In this document: positions 1 to 8,302 of the stretch, piece by piece
Layout of the letters: each line of letters begins with the position of its first letter
Position numbering within the stretch: the first letter of the stretch is position 1
Source: Psychroflexus longus
GTDB taxonomy: Bacteria; Bacteroidota; Bacteroidia; Flavobacteriales; Flavobacteriaceae
DNA length: 64,000 nt
NCBI RefSeq assembly: GCF_020164595.1
Contig: NZ_JAIQZE010000004.1
Location: forward strand, 62,001 to 126,000
Reading direction: 5' to 3'
The notes under the pieces: generated by a model
The model's input: the letters and a program-made list of their open reading frames with translations, nothing else
Told to the model about the DNA's origin: nothing
Databases searched by the model: none
Made by a program: the position numbers and the translations under genes

Positions 1-1420
1 GGTTTTCACGACCAAATCCAGATTTTTTATAACCACCAAATGGAGCATGAGCTGGATAATCGTGGTAACAATTGACCCAAACTCTTCCAGCTTTGATTGC
101 TCTTGGGATTTGATAAAGTTGGTGAGCATCTCTTGTCCAAACTCCGGCTCCAAGACCATAAAGAGTGTCATTTGCAATTTCTAATGCTTCGGCTTCATTT
201 TTGAACTTACATACTGTTAACACAGGTCCAAAAATTTCTTCCTGAAACACTCTCATTTTATTATGACCTTCCAAAATGGTTGGCTGAATATAAAAGCCGT
301 CGGCATATTCTCCACCGGCTTTGAAGGCTTCTCCGCCACAAAGAACTTTTGCACCTTCTTCTTTACCTATGTCCATGTACGATAAAATCTTCTCGTATTG
401 ATCATGAGATGCTTGAGCACCAATCTGGGTGTTCATATCGAAAGGGTCGCCCTGGATGATGGCTTTAGTTCTTTCGACAACGCGTTTCATGAACTTATCG
501 TAAATATCTTCTTGAACCAAAAGGCGAGACGGACAGGTACAAACCTCGCCTTGGTTGAAAGCAAAAAGAACAGCTCCTTCAATGCATTTGTCTAGGAATT
601 CATCATCATGATCCATAACAGAATTGAAGAAAACATTGGGTGATTTACCACCTAGTTCCATTGTCACTGGATTCAGGTTTTTGGAAGCATATTGCATGAT
701 GAGTTGACCCGTAGTAGTTTCTCCTGTAAAAGCTACTTTGTTTACTTTAGAACTGGAAGCCAAAGGTTTTCCTGCTTCTGGTCCAAATCCATGGATGACA
801 TTTAAGACTCCGGGAGGAAGTAAATGACCTATTTTTTCCATGAGGAATGTTGCAGAACTTGGAGTTTGTTCTGCTGGTTTTAGAACCACACAATTACCAG
901 AGGCTAGGGCAGGCGCTACTTTCCAGGCTAGCATGAGCATTGGGAAGTTCCAGGGAATGATTTGAGCGACTACACCCAAAGGTTCTTTGATGATTAGAGA
1001 AAGGGTATTTTCATTGAGCTCTGTAGCACTGCCCTCCTCAGCTCTTATAGCTGAAGCAAAATATCTGAAGTGATCTACAGCTAGAGGAATATCTGCATTT
1101 ACTGTTTCTCTGATGGCTTTACCATTATCGTAAGTGTCAATCGCAGCGAAATCGTTTAAGTTTTCTTCTATAACATCAGCTATTTTTTGCAAAATAGAAG
1201 CTCTGTGAGCAGCTGATGTATTTCCCCAGGCTACTTTTGCTGCATTGGCAGCATCTACAGCCTTTTCTACATCTTCTTTTTGAGACCTTGGATATTTTGC
1301 GATTAGCTGATTATTGGTTGGAGATGTATTCTCAAAATATTGACCACCAATGGGGTCTACAAATTCTCCGTTGATATAATTACCATACTTTTCTTTGAAT
1401 TTTGGTTTTGTGTGATTCAT
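1..1420 (-). CDS. Aldehyde dehydrogenase (NAD+-dependent), 3' end outside window
   Basis: The minus-strand frame from the ATG at 1420 runs open to the window edge, giving about 473 codons. It reads as a classical aldehyde dehydrogenase oxidising an aldehyde to the acid with NAD(P)+. Visible landmarks are the PWNFP segment, the nucleotide-binding/active-site region FTGETTTG, the ELGGKSPN motif with the general-base Glu, and the catalytic Cys in [11 protein letters not shown] near residue 300. The CTC around the nucleophile is typical of the ExaC/AldB acetaldehyde dehydrogenase branch, usually about 505 residues, so roughly 30 residues are missing. It is divergent from an AraC-type regulator, a common pairing in flavobacteria, so regulation by that protein is likely. 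Family assignment is firm; the substrate is inferred. Confidence 0.93.
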   Translation of the reverse strand, partial: MNHTKPKFKEKYGNYINGEFVDPIGGQYFENTSPTNNQLIAKYPRSQKEDVEKAVDAANAAKVAWGNTSAAHRASILQKIADVIEENLNDFAAIDTYDNGKAIRETVNADIPLAVDHFRYFASAIRAEEGSATELNENTLSLIIKEPLGVVAQIIPWNFPMLMLAWKVAPALASGNCVVLKPAEQTPSSATFLMEKIGHLLPPGVLNVIHGFGPEAGKPLASSSKVNKVAFTGETTTGQLIMQYASKNLNPVTMELGGKSPNVFFNSVMDHDDEFLDKCIEGAVLFAFNQGEVCTCPSRLLVQEDIYDKFMKRVVERTKAIIQGDPFDMNTQIGAQASHDQYEKILSYMDIGKEEGAKVLCGGEAFKAGGEYADGFYIQPTILEGHNKMRVFQEEIFGPVLTVCKFKNEAEALEIANDTLYGLGAGVWTRDAHQLYQIPRAIKAGRVWVNCYHDYPAHAPFGGYKKSGFGREN

Positions 1421-1525
1421 AATATAATGTATTTAAAAATTAGAATTAGTTAAATTTAGAGTATTACAGTTGATTATAATATAATAATACTACTTTTAAA
1501 TATCATTATTCTCCTTTGTTTAAGA
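1421..1525. promoter_or_regulatory. Divergent promoter region, aldehyde dehydrogenase / AraC regulator
   Basis: This is a 105-base AT-rich spacer between two head-to-head genes. A near-consensus Bacteroidota -7 element, TACTTTTA, lies on the plus strand a few dozen bases before the regulator. No clear operator repeat is visible. Placement of regulatory function here rests on the gene arrangement. Confidence 0.4.
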
Positions 1526-2446
1526 ATGTCTATGAACTCCATTTTACATACTCATAAAAGTCTAAGGAAGATTGAAACTCTAGTAGAAAACAGAACAATT
1601 TATTCTGCTGAATTTGCTGAGATGAATATTTATGAAACACATCAAAAAGCAGAGCAAGTCTATTTAGAATTTGATTTTCCTATTATAGCAACAATGATTT
1701 CAGGTAGAAAAATCATGTATTTGAAAAATAAGGCGACTTTTGATTTTTTGCCTGGCGAGTCTGTTGTTTTACCAGCAAAAAATAAAATGATTATTGATTT
1801 TCCTGAAGCAACTATAGATTCTCCAACGCGATGCATGGCATTAGGAATCGATTCAGAGAAAATTCAAGAAACTATAGATATTTATCAAAATGCTACTGAG
1901 ATTGAAGAAAGTTTTGCAATGAGCTCTAATTTGAATCTTTCTCCATTACATCTGAATAACAATTATCAAGTTCAACACCTTGTTGATAGACTTTTGCAAA
2001 CTTTCACGAGTGGTCATAAATACAAAGACGCTCTTTTGGATGTGATGATCAAAGAATTAATTCTTCGTCTTCTTCAAACTAATGCGCGAGCAGCATTACT
2101 TGATGAAACTTCCTATTTGTTTGATAATAACAGAATGGCTTTTGTCTTGAAATACATTCGAGAACATTACAGGGAAGACATTAGTGTTGAAAATTTAGCT
2201 GATAAAGCTTGTATGAGTTCCTCACATTTTTATAAGACTTTCAAAAATACTCTTGGAGAAACTCCTATAGAATACTTGAATGGTGAACGCCTGAAACAAG
2301 CCAAAAAACTTATCAGGACTTCGTCTTCTAAATTATCTGAAATTGCCTTTTCATGTGGTTTTAATAGCTCTAGTTATTTTAATACGCAGTTCAAAAAACA
2401 AGAAGGGATGACTCCAAGTCAATTCAGGAAGACAATTTTACATTGA
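1526..2446 (+). CDS. AraC-family transcriptional regulator
   Basis: A 306-residue regulator. Residues of about 25-190 match the AraC_N type ligand domain (segments such as FDFLPGESVVLPA), and residues of about 205-303 form the paired helix-turn-helix DNA-binding domain (ISVENLADKACMSS and LSEIAFSCGFNSSS, followed by F-K-x-x-x-G-M-T-P-S-x-F). It is cytoplasmic with no signal peptide. It is divergent from an aldehyde dehydrogenase and probably controls it in response to an aldehyde or alcohol, although the effector cannot be read from the sequence. A second in-frame ATG lies two codons downstream, at 1532, so the exact start is uncertain. Confidence 0.9.
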   Translation: MSMNSILHTHKSLRKIETLVENRTIYSAEFAEMNIYETHQKAEQVYLEFDFPIIATMISGRKIMYLKNKATFDFLPGESVVLPAKNKMIIDFPEATIDSPTRCMALGIDSEKIQETIDIYQNATEIEESFAMSSNLNLSPLHLNNNYQVQHLVDRLLQTFTSGHKYKDALLDVMIKELILRLLQTNARAALLDETSYLFDNNRMAFVLKYIREHYREDISVENLADKACMSSSHFYKTFKNTLGETPIEYLNGERLKQAKKLIRTSSSKLSEIAFSCGFNSSSYFNTQFKKQEGMTPSQFRKTILH

Positions 2447-2565
2447 TAGTATTCAAAAACTGATATTTATCATATAATACTGATTTTGAGTCTGTTTTGT
2501 AACTTTAGTATCTTTCGTTATTCTGCTTTCATCTTAATTTAGCTTTATAATAAAAAAAAGAAATT

Positions 2566-3981
2566 ATGAAAGTTGAACAAATTTATACAGGATGTATTGC
2601 TCACGCAGCTTATTATGTTGAAAGTAAAGGCGAAGCTGCTATTTTTGATCCACTAAGAGAAGTCCAACCTTATATTGATAAAGCTAACGAGGATAATGCA
2701 AAAATCAAATATGTATTTGAAACTCATTTCCATGCAGATTTCGTAAGTGGTCATTTAGATTTAGCCAAAAAGACTGGCGCAGATATAGTTTTTGGCCCAA
2801 CTGCTAAGCCAAGTTTTGAAGCACTTATCGCAAAAGATAATCAAGAATTTAAAGTTGGAGATTATACTATTAAAGTGATCCACACTCCAGGACATACTTT
2901 GGAATCAACAACTTATTTGTTGATTGATGAAAATGGAAAAGAACACGGAATTATAACTGGTGATACTTTATTTATTGGAGATGTAGGTCGTCCAGACTTG
3001 GCACAGCATGTCATTGCAGACCTTACTGAAAGAAAACTTGCTGCTCATCTTTATGACTCTCTAAGAAATAAAATTATGCCGTTGTCTGATGATTTAATTG
3101 TATATCCTAACCATGGTGCAGGAAGTGCATGTGGTAAAATGATGAGCCAGGAAACTACAGATACTCTCGGAAATCAAAAGAAAACAAACTATGCTTTACG
3201 ACCAGATATGACTAAAGAAGAATTCATTAAAGAATTGTTGGAGGGATTGGCACCACCTCCCGGATATTTTCCTAAAAACGTTCTTATGAACATCCAAGGT
3301 TATGAAAGCATAGATGATATTATAGATAGAGGAGAACAACCTTTAGAACCAAATGCTTTTGAGGCCGCTGCAAATGAAACTATGGCTTTAATACTAGACA
3401 CTCGAGAAGCTCAAGATTTTCATAAGGGATTCATTCCTAATAGTGTAAATATTGGATTGGATAATAATTTTGCTCAGTGGGTTGGAGAACTTATACCAGA
3501 TATTAAGCAACAAATCCTTTTAGTTACAGATCCAGGGAAGGAAGAGGAGAGTATTATCCGTTTGGCTAGGGTAGGTTACGACCACGCTATAGGTTATTTG
3601 AAAGGTGGTATGGATGCTTGGAAAGAATCTGGAAGGGAAATAGATACAGTAAATAGAATTACTGTAGAAGAATTAGAAAAAAGACTTAAGGCTAATTCTG
3701 CAAAAGTTTTTGATGTACGTAAGAAAAGTGAATATCAATCTCAACATATAAAAGGAGCAGAAAACACACCTTTAAATGAATTAAATAAACATCTGGCAGA
3801 ATTTCCAGACAGTGAATTTATTATTCACTGCGAAGGGGGCTATAGAAGTATGATTGCTGCCTCTATATTAAAACAACGTGGGATCGATAATGTAGTCGAT
3901 GTCATAGGTGGTTTTGAAGAGGTTTTGGAAAATGATGAGATTCCAAAATCAGAGTATGTTTGTCCTTCGACACTTCTGTAA
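2566..3981 (+). CDS. MBL-fold / double rhodanese sulfur-metabolism protein
   Basis: This 471-residue cytoplasmic protein joins an N-terminal metallo-beta-lactamase domain (about 1-250) related to ETHE1-type persulfide dioxygenases to two rhodanese domains (about 260-360 and 370-471). Metal ligands are visible in THFHAD (residues 53-58), HTPGH (106-110) and TGDTLF (Asp133). Phe59 stands where many family members have the last His of HxHxDH. The first rhodanese lacks an active-site Cys; the second has it at Cys422 in the loop CEGGYRS. The expected role is oxidation or transfer of persulfide sulfur. An APS reductase lies convergent immediately downstream, supporting a sulfur role. Whether it truly uses glutathione- or bacillithiol-type persulfide is not visible. 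Confidence 0.85.
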   Translation: MKVEQIYTGCIAHAAYYVESKGEAAIFDPLREVQPYIDKANEDNAKIKYVFETHFHADFVSGHLDLAKKTGADIVFGPTAKPSFEALIAKDNQEFKVGDYTIKVIHTPGHTLESTTYLLIDENGKEHGIITGDTLFIGDVGRPDLAQHVIADLTERKLAAHLYDSLRNKIMPLSDDLIVYPNHGAGSACGKMMSQETTDTLGNQKKTNYALRPDMTKEEFIKELLEGLAPPPGYFPKNVLMNIQGYESIDDIIDRGEQPLEPNAFEAAANETMALILDTREAQDFHKGFIPNSVNIGLDNNFAQWVGELIPDIKQQILLVTDPGKEEESIIRLARVGYDHAIGYLKGGMDAWKESGREIDTVNRITVEELEKRLKANSAKVFDVRKKSEYQSQHIKGAENTPLNELNKHLAEFPDSEFIIHCEGGYRSMIAASILKQRGIDNVVDVIGGFEEVLENDEIPKSEYVCPSTLL

Positions 3982-4000
3982 AGTTTTGATTTTGTTCAAT

Positions 4001-4031
4001 AAAAAAGCTCCAATGAATTGGAGCTTTTTTT
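4001..4031. terminator. Bidirectional intrinsic terminator
   Basis: A near-perfect inverted repeat (GCTCCAA / TTGGAGC, flanked by A6 and T6-7 tracts) lies between two convergent genes. It can terminate the MBL/rhodanese gene on the plus strand and the APS reductase gene on the minus strand. Confidence 0.9.
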
Positions 4032-4032
4032 A

Positions 4033-4722
4033 TTATAAGTGTAATCCACACTCAGTTTTTGGATTGTTGTTCCAGCGTCCGCTTCTGTCTTTTCCTGGAA
4101 CTGTACAATGTTTACACCCTATGGAATGATAGCCTTTACTTACTAAAGGATGAAAAGGTAGATTGTGTTTTTTTATAAAATTGTCTCTTTCTTCTTTACT
4201 GACATCAAGCAGTGGATAAAATTTTAAAATTTCTCCTCTTTGCTCAAAGACATCTAAAGACTCTCTATGGTCGCTTTGCCATTCCATTAAACCAGAAACC
4301 CAAACGGTGTACTTTTCTTTTATCACCTCCAAAGGTTTAACTTTATTGATGGAGCAACAAAAATCTGGATTTTTAGTCCAGGTTTTATCCTTGGTGGTGA
4401 AGTCATGTTCATGCTTTAGAGCACTTAGAGATCTTACATTCAGATGATAAGTTTTTGTAAGTTGCTTTTTGTAGCTCAAGGTTTCATCAAAATGATAACC
4501 TGTATCTATAAAATAAATTATCTGGTCAGCATTCACTTCAGAAAAAAGCTTTAGCAAGAAAGCAGACGTAGCCGCAAAAGAACTAGTGACCATAACTTCA
4601 GCTTGATCAAAATCATCATATAAAGTTTTGATACGATCTACGATGCTTAAAGATTTATATTTTTTATTTAATTGTTCTATTTCTTGACTGGAAACGATTC
4701 TCTTTTCTGCAATTTCACACAT
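4033..4722 (-). CDS. cysH: Assimilatory adenylyl-sulfate (APS) reductase
   Basis: A 229-residue PAPS/APS reductase. It reduces adenylyl sulfate to sulfite in assimilatory sulfate reduction, with thioredoxin as donor. The C-terminal catalytic motif ECGLH (Cys225) is present. Cys122-Cys123 and Cys203-x2-Cys206 supply the four ligands of a [4Fe-4S] cluster, which marks the APS-using branch; the PAPS-using E. coli type lacks them. The usual Arg-Arg in the G-x-R-R-x-Q-S segment is Met-Glu here (GLMEWQS). It is convergent with the MBL/rhodanese gene and divergent from ytxJ. No cysDN genes are visible in the window. The start at 4722 is the first ATG and gives the usual length. Confidence 0.92.
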   Translation of the reverse strand: MCEIAEKRIVSSQEIEQLNKKYKSLSIVDRIKTLYDDFDQAEVMVTSSFAATSAFLLKLFSEVNADQIIYFIDTGYHFDETLSYKKQLTKTYHLNVRSLSALKHEHDFTTKDKTWTKNPDFCCSINKVKPLEVIKEKYTVWVSGLMEWQSDHRESLDVFEQRGEILKFYPLLDVSKEERDNFIKKHNLPFHPLVSKGYHSIGCKHCTVPGKDRSGRWNNNPKTECGLHL

Positions 4723-4791
4723 TCTATCTCTAGATATTTTAACTTCGCGAATATAAGTAACTGATTAGTTTTAGGCTTTACTTTGTATTGA

Positions 4792-4799
4792 TAACTTTG
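4792..4799 (+). promoter_or_regulatory. -7 promoter element TAACTTTG (ytxJ)
   Basis: The octamer matches the Bacteroidota TAnnTTTG element. It lies downstream of the earliest possible in-frame start codon of the next gene (4788), which supports choosing the ATG at 4854 and gives a leader of about 50 bases. No TTG is evident at the -33 position. Confidence 0.55.
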
Positions 4800-4853
4800 A
4801 TACAGAATTTCTTAAACTCATCATTCAACAATAAATTTAAATACATAAGATAT

Positions 4854-5258
4854 ATGGGGTTTTTTGACCAACTTTTTAATACAAAATCTACTAAAACTAC
4901 AGACGAGGCCAAAACTTCCAATTTTACCTGGAGAACATTGGAAGACATAACACAACTAGATGCAGTAGAAAAGCTTTCAGAAGAAAAATTGGTTGTTATT
5001 TTTAAGCATTCTGTAACCTGTGGTATCAGTAATATGGTTTGGCATCAATTTCAAAATGAAATTGATTTCAATAATGACGATATCGAGATGCTATATTTGG
5101 ATCTTTTAGCACACAGAGATGTTTCGAATGAAATTACGAGACGTTTTCAAGTCTTACATCAATCTCCACAAATTTTGGTTATAAGAGATGGAGAAGTCCT
5201 TCATCACGCCTCTCATTCTGCAATAAGATTATCAGATATTAAGCACTTTTTATCTTAA
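4854..5258 (+). CDS. ytxJ: Bacillithiol-system monothiol bacilliredoxin YtxJ
   Basis: A 134-residue thioredoxin-fold protein of the YtxJ family. These proteins are thought to remove bacillithiol from protein cysteines using a single redox Cys. The motif T-C-G-I-S holds that Cys at residue 56, after a beta-strand (LVVIFKHSV). The frame is open from a possible TTG-like start at 4788, but the ATG at 4854 gives the conserved N-terminus MGFFDQLF and lies after the predicted promoter. Its presence suggests this organism makes bacillithiol as its low-molecular-weight thiol, as many Bacteroidota do. It sits beside sulfur-metabolism genes, which fits. Confidence 0.85.
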   Translation: MGFFDQLFNTKSTKTTDEAKTSNFTWRTLEDITQLDAVEKLSEEKLVVIFKHSVTCGISNMVWHQFQNEIDFNNDDIEMLYLDLLAHRDVSNEITRRFQVLHQSPQILVIRDGEVLHHASHSAIRLSDIKHFLS

Positions 5259-5272
5259 GATGAAAAGTGCTT
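5241..5272. terminator. Hairpin between convergent genes
   Basis: A long inverted repeat, with arms AAGCACTTTTTATCTT and AAGATGAAAAGTGCTT (one G-T mismatch), overlaps the ytxJ stop codon and lies 8 bases before the end of the opposing gene. It is probably a bidirectional terminator or an end-stabilising hairpin. The downstream U tract is weak. Confidence 0.65.
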
Positions 5273-5279
5273 AATATGT

Positions 5280-7436
5280 TTAGTTGTTTATGACAAGTTT
5301 TTTTGTAGTTGTGTAAGACCCGTTTGATAGCTTCACTAGATATATTCCAGTAGAAAGAGAACTTGTATTCAATTTCACTTCTGAATTAGATACGCGATTA
5401 CTAGTGACCTTCATTCTTTTACCTATCATTGAATAGACTTCAGTCTCAATTTCATTACCTAGGATGGCATCATATTTAATATAAACAGCTCCAGTGCTAG
5501 ATGGATTTGGATATAATTTAAAATTGTTTTCAGCCTCAATGTTTTCTGTTCCTAATGTTACAGGCTCAAAAGTGATTTCAAACCTATCTGAAGAGCTGGA
5601 TTCTGAAATGGAGCTGTCCACATTAAAATCAAATTTATTATCTCCATCATCGAGCTTTAAAATATCGCCTGTATAATTGTCTTTTATATAAACCTCATAA
5701 CCTTCAATTTCAGTTAAGCTAACAAGCATTGTGTAATCCTGACTAGTATAATTTCCAATCCAAAATTTTAATTTTTCACCTATCTCTGGATATTGTCTTT
5801 TTTCAATAGCTAAATAATTGGCTTGATTCGACAAAATACTGAATGACTCTTCATTATTCCAAACCTTTGTAGCGTCATTTTGATTCACCTCATTATCATA
5901 ATTGTTATTGAATTTGAATCTAACTCCATCAACGATTTGACTACCTTTTTTTCTTATTAGAGTTAAATCAATTTTTCCAATTTGTTCAGGAATACTAAAG
6001 ACTTCATTTGAAATTGAATTATCAGTTTTATGTTTTTCTTTGAAAACCAAAGATGGTTGATTTTGTTCACTAGCAGAAGGTGCAGTTTCAATAAATACAG
6101 ATTGATTTGGTTGAATATATCTATAATTATCTTGTTTATTTGAATTTAAATTTTTTCCAGATGGTACATATTCAACAGGTTCAGAACTTAAATCAACAGT
6201 AACGTAACCACCTCTTGTTTGTAGGGCTGGCGTCCAGGCGTAATAAAAATTTCGTTTCAAGTTTGAGGAACTTTCTGTCATTGCTCTTTTAAAATCTACC
6301 TGAGCTTGATAAGGATTCCCAATAAGTGAAAATCCATTTGGTGTTTTGTTTAATTCATGAGAAAGATCTACATCACCAGTAACTATTTCTCCAGTACTTC
6401 GCAGTGTTGTAGAACCTGTATATGCAGAGTTGCTAGAATATATATTAGTACTTCTGTCGCCTCTTATAAGAATACTATAAGCTTTTCCTGCTTCTAATGT
6501 ATTTTGATCTGTATTAGAAATTGCCAGCCAATTTCCTGAATTTATATTCCAGGTAAATAAAGAGGGATTGCCTGTTAATGAAGCATCAAATCCTTTATTT
6601 CCTTGTTTACTTCCTGTTATATGAGTTCCGTAACCTGGATTTGGATTTTTATTTGAATTGTAATTATTATCTGTGTTGTTGACATTTTCTTGCCAGTTAT
6701 CTCTAATGGATCCAGTAGTATTTACAGATGAGCTTAAATACCTGTATGCTCTATTAGAAGATGGTAAATAACGCTCAATCCTTACAGCGCCAATAATTCT
6801 GCTAGATCCTACTACTTCTTTAAGTATAGCAGTACGTGTGGAATCAGATTTAAAAGTGATCAGATTTTCTTCTGGAGCAATTCCAGAATAATTGGTAATT
6901 AAATTTCCATTAAGCAATTCAATATTTTTATAAATGTCAATATTTCCGTTTACTAATTTGACATTACTTGGATTATCAATAATTAGTGATTTGATTTCAG
7001 TATTACCTATAAAAGCTATGTCTTGTTCTTGATTTCCTGAAAATATTATTTTACCATTTTTGGAATAAATTCGTGCACCTGATAAAGATTCGTCCAAAAT
7101 ATTTAATTCACCCCTATTGTATATTTTTTTAGATCCTTGAAAATCAATATTTTCAATTACAAACGTAATACCATAATCAATACAAAATGTAACATTATTT
7201 CCGAGCTTATAAAATCTTTTATTACCCTTTGGTTCAAGTTTATAAGTGTAATTATTTCCGTTATTTTTAATACAAATAGTTTGCTCTTCGGTATTATCGT
7301 AATTATTGCCGTTACCTGGAAGATTATCATTTGGCCCATTTATAACAACTGAACACTCACATTCATTCTCAAAAGACTGCGCAAAACCAGAAATACTAAA
7401 ACTTAAAATATATATGAAAAGTAGTTTTTTATTCAT
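5280..7436 (-). CDS. Secreted surface protein with type IX secretion sorting domain
   Basis: A 718-residue protein with a Sec signal peptide (MNKKLLFIYILSFSISGFAQ). Its C-terminal domain of about 80 residues is of type A for the type IX secretion system: FKLYPNPSS, then STGIYLVKLSNG, then T-x-K-L-V-I. It should cross the outer membrane and be attached to the cell surface or released. The middle is Asn/Ser-rich and beta-strand-rich, without a catalytic domain I recognise. The segment of about residues 150-330 resembles the 'inverse autotransporter-like' filler common in large flavobacterial surface proteins, but I assign no function. The ATG at 7478 would add 14 residues before the signal peptide and lies upstream of the predicted promoter, so 7436 is chosen. 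Confidence 0.85.
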   Translation of the reverse strand: MNKKLLFIYILSFSISGFAQSFENECECSVVINGPNDNLPGNGNNYDNTEEQTICIKNNGNNYTYKLEPKGNKRFYKLGNNVTFCIDYGITFVIENIDFQGSKKIYNRGELNILDESLSGARIYSKNGKIIFSGNQEQDIAFIGNTEIKSLIIDNPSNVKLVNGNIDIYKNIELLNGNLITNYSGIAPEENLITFKSDSTRTAILKEVVGSSRIIGAVRIERYLPSSNRAYRYLSSSVNTTGSIRDNWQENVNNTDNNYNSNKNPNPGYGTHITGSKQGNKGFDASLTGNPSLFTWNINSGNWLAISNTDQNTLEAGKAYSILIRGDRSTNIYSSNSAYTGSTTLRSTGEIVTGDVDLSHELNKTPNGFSLIGNPYQAQVDFKRAMTESSSNLKRNFYYAWTPALQTRGGYVTVDLSSEPVEYVPSGKNLNSNKQDNYRYIQPNQSVFIETAPSASEQNQPSLVFKEKHKTDNSISNEVFSIPEQIGKIDLTLIRKKGSQIVDGVRFKFNNNYDNEVNQNDATKVWNNEESFSILSNQANYLAIEKRQYPEIGEKLKFWIGNYTSQDYTMLVSLTEIEGYEVYIKDNYTGDILKLDDGDNKFDFNVDSSISESSSSDRFEITFEPVTLGTENIEAENNFKLYPNPSSTGAVYIKYDAILGNEIETEVYSMIGKRMKVTSNRVSNSEVKLNTSSLSTGIYLVKLSNGSYTTTKKLVINN

Positions 7437-7449
7437 TTGATTTTTTTTG

Positions 7450-7457
7450 CAAAAATA
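7450..7457 (-). promoter_or_regulatory. -7 promoter element TATTTTTG (T9SS cargo gene)
   Basis: On the minus strand the octamer fits TAnnTTTG exactly and lies 13 bases before the ATG at 7436, implying a leader of under 10 bases. Confidence 0.55.
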
Positions 7458-7654
7458 ACTAGCAACATTAAATATCAATTATTCATAATTGTCCCCTTGT
7501 ATTAATAATTGCTTTTATTGAGTTAATGTTTTACAAATGAATTCGCTGAAGCGTCAATGTTTGTAGTACATAAACTGCTATAACGATTCCGTAAGGAAAG
7601 CGAAAAATCGTGATTTAGAGAAAACTATTCAAAAAAGCAATTTGAAAAAACTAT

Positions 7655-7683
7655 TGACAAATAGAATGGTCTTATAGTTTTAA
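7655..7683 (+). promoter_or_regulatory. Promoter for ankyrin gene (TTG -33, TAGTTTTA -7)
   Basis: TTGACA at 7655-7660 is followed, 18 bases after its TTG, by TAGTTTTA at 7676-7683, one mismatch from TAnnTTTG. This is the best match in the window to the two-part Bacteroidota promoter. It predicts a leader of about 85 bases. Confidence 0.5.
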
Positions 7684-7773
7684 ATATGGAATACCAATAC
7701 AACTATAATTATTTGAAATCAAGTGCGTGGGATATGAAACAGCTTTAATTTAAATTAATCTAAAATTGTAATT

Positions 7774-8190
7774 ATGAACAAGATAGATTTATTGAATGCA
7801 GTCAAGAATCAAAAACTAATTGAAGTAAAAGATATTCTTAAGCAAGATCCATCTCAAATTAACATGAAAGACGAGAGGGGATTCACTCCATTACTTTATG
7901 CGACTTACATGGATAATGTCCAAATTGTTGAGAAATTACTTGAGTATAATCCAGATGTGAATGCTCAGGATGTAACAGGTAATACAGCTTTAATTGGGGT
8001 AAGATTCAAAGGAAACATTGATATGGTCAGCTTATTATTAATTAATGATGCTGATATTAATCTAGCCAATAATAAAGGGGCTACAGCGCTTACTTATGCA
8101 GTATGTTTCAATAGAATTGAAGTTGTGAAGGTACTGATTAAGAATGATGCAAATACACTATTAATGGATCAGGATGGACTCTCTGCTTAA
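7774..8190 (+). CDS. Ankyrin-repeat protein, probably truncated by a stop codon
   Basis: A 138-residue cytoplasmic protein of ankyrin repeats, which mediate protein-protein contacts. Repeats are visible at about residues 36-68 (RGFTPLLYATYMDN), 69-102 (TGNTALIGVRFKGN) and 103-135 (KGATALTYAVCFNR), after an N-terminal cap. The frame stops with TAA at 8188-8190 just after D-G-L-S-A, in the middle of the final repeat. It then stays open for 15 more codons (DQAEKIGFEEIKDLL) to a TAA at 8236-8238, which completes the repeat. The stop occupies the position normally held by Leu, so one base change (TTA to TAA) explains it. It could be a mildly truncated functional protein, a decaying gene or a sequence error. 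Confidence 0.8.
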   Translation: MNKIDLLNAVKNQKLIEVKDILKQDPSQINMKDERGFTPLLYATYMDNVQIVEKLLEYNPDVNAQDVTGNTALIGVRFKGNIDMVSLLLINDADINLANNKGATALTYAVCFNRIEVVKVLIKNDANTLLMDQDGLSA

Positions 8191-8257
8191 GATCAAGCAG
8201 AAAAAATAGGATTTGAAGAGATAAAGGACTTACTCTAATGAAATTTTGGCATAAAAA

Positions 8258-8283
8258 AAGCCGGATCATTAATGATCCGGCTT
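8258..8283. terminator. Bidirectional intrinsic terminator
   Basis: The perfect inverted repeat AAGCCGGATCATT / AATGATCCGGCTT has no loop bases of its own, so the central bases form the loop. An A7 run precedes it, which is a T7 run on the minus strand. It ends the proteorhodopsin transcript (minus) and can serve the ankyrin gene (plus). Confidence 0.88.
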
Positions 8284-8302
8284 AAATATTCAAAAGATAG
8301 TA

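Larger units (their letters stand above)
7437..7773. other. Intergenic region with promoters on both strands
   Basis: This spacer of 337 bases holds promoter elements for both flanking genes. It also holds a small nested hairpin at 7584-7610: CGATT pairs with AATCG, and inside it TTCC-GTAA-GGAA forms a stem with a GTAA loop. No coding region is evident. The role of the hairpin is unknown. Confidence 0.5.
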
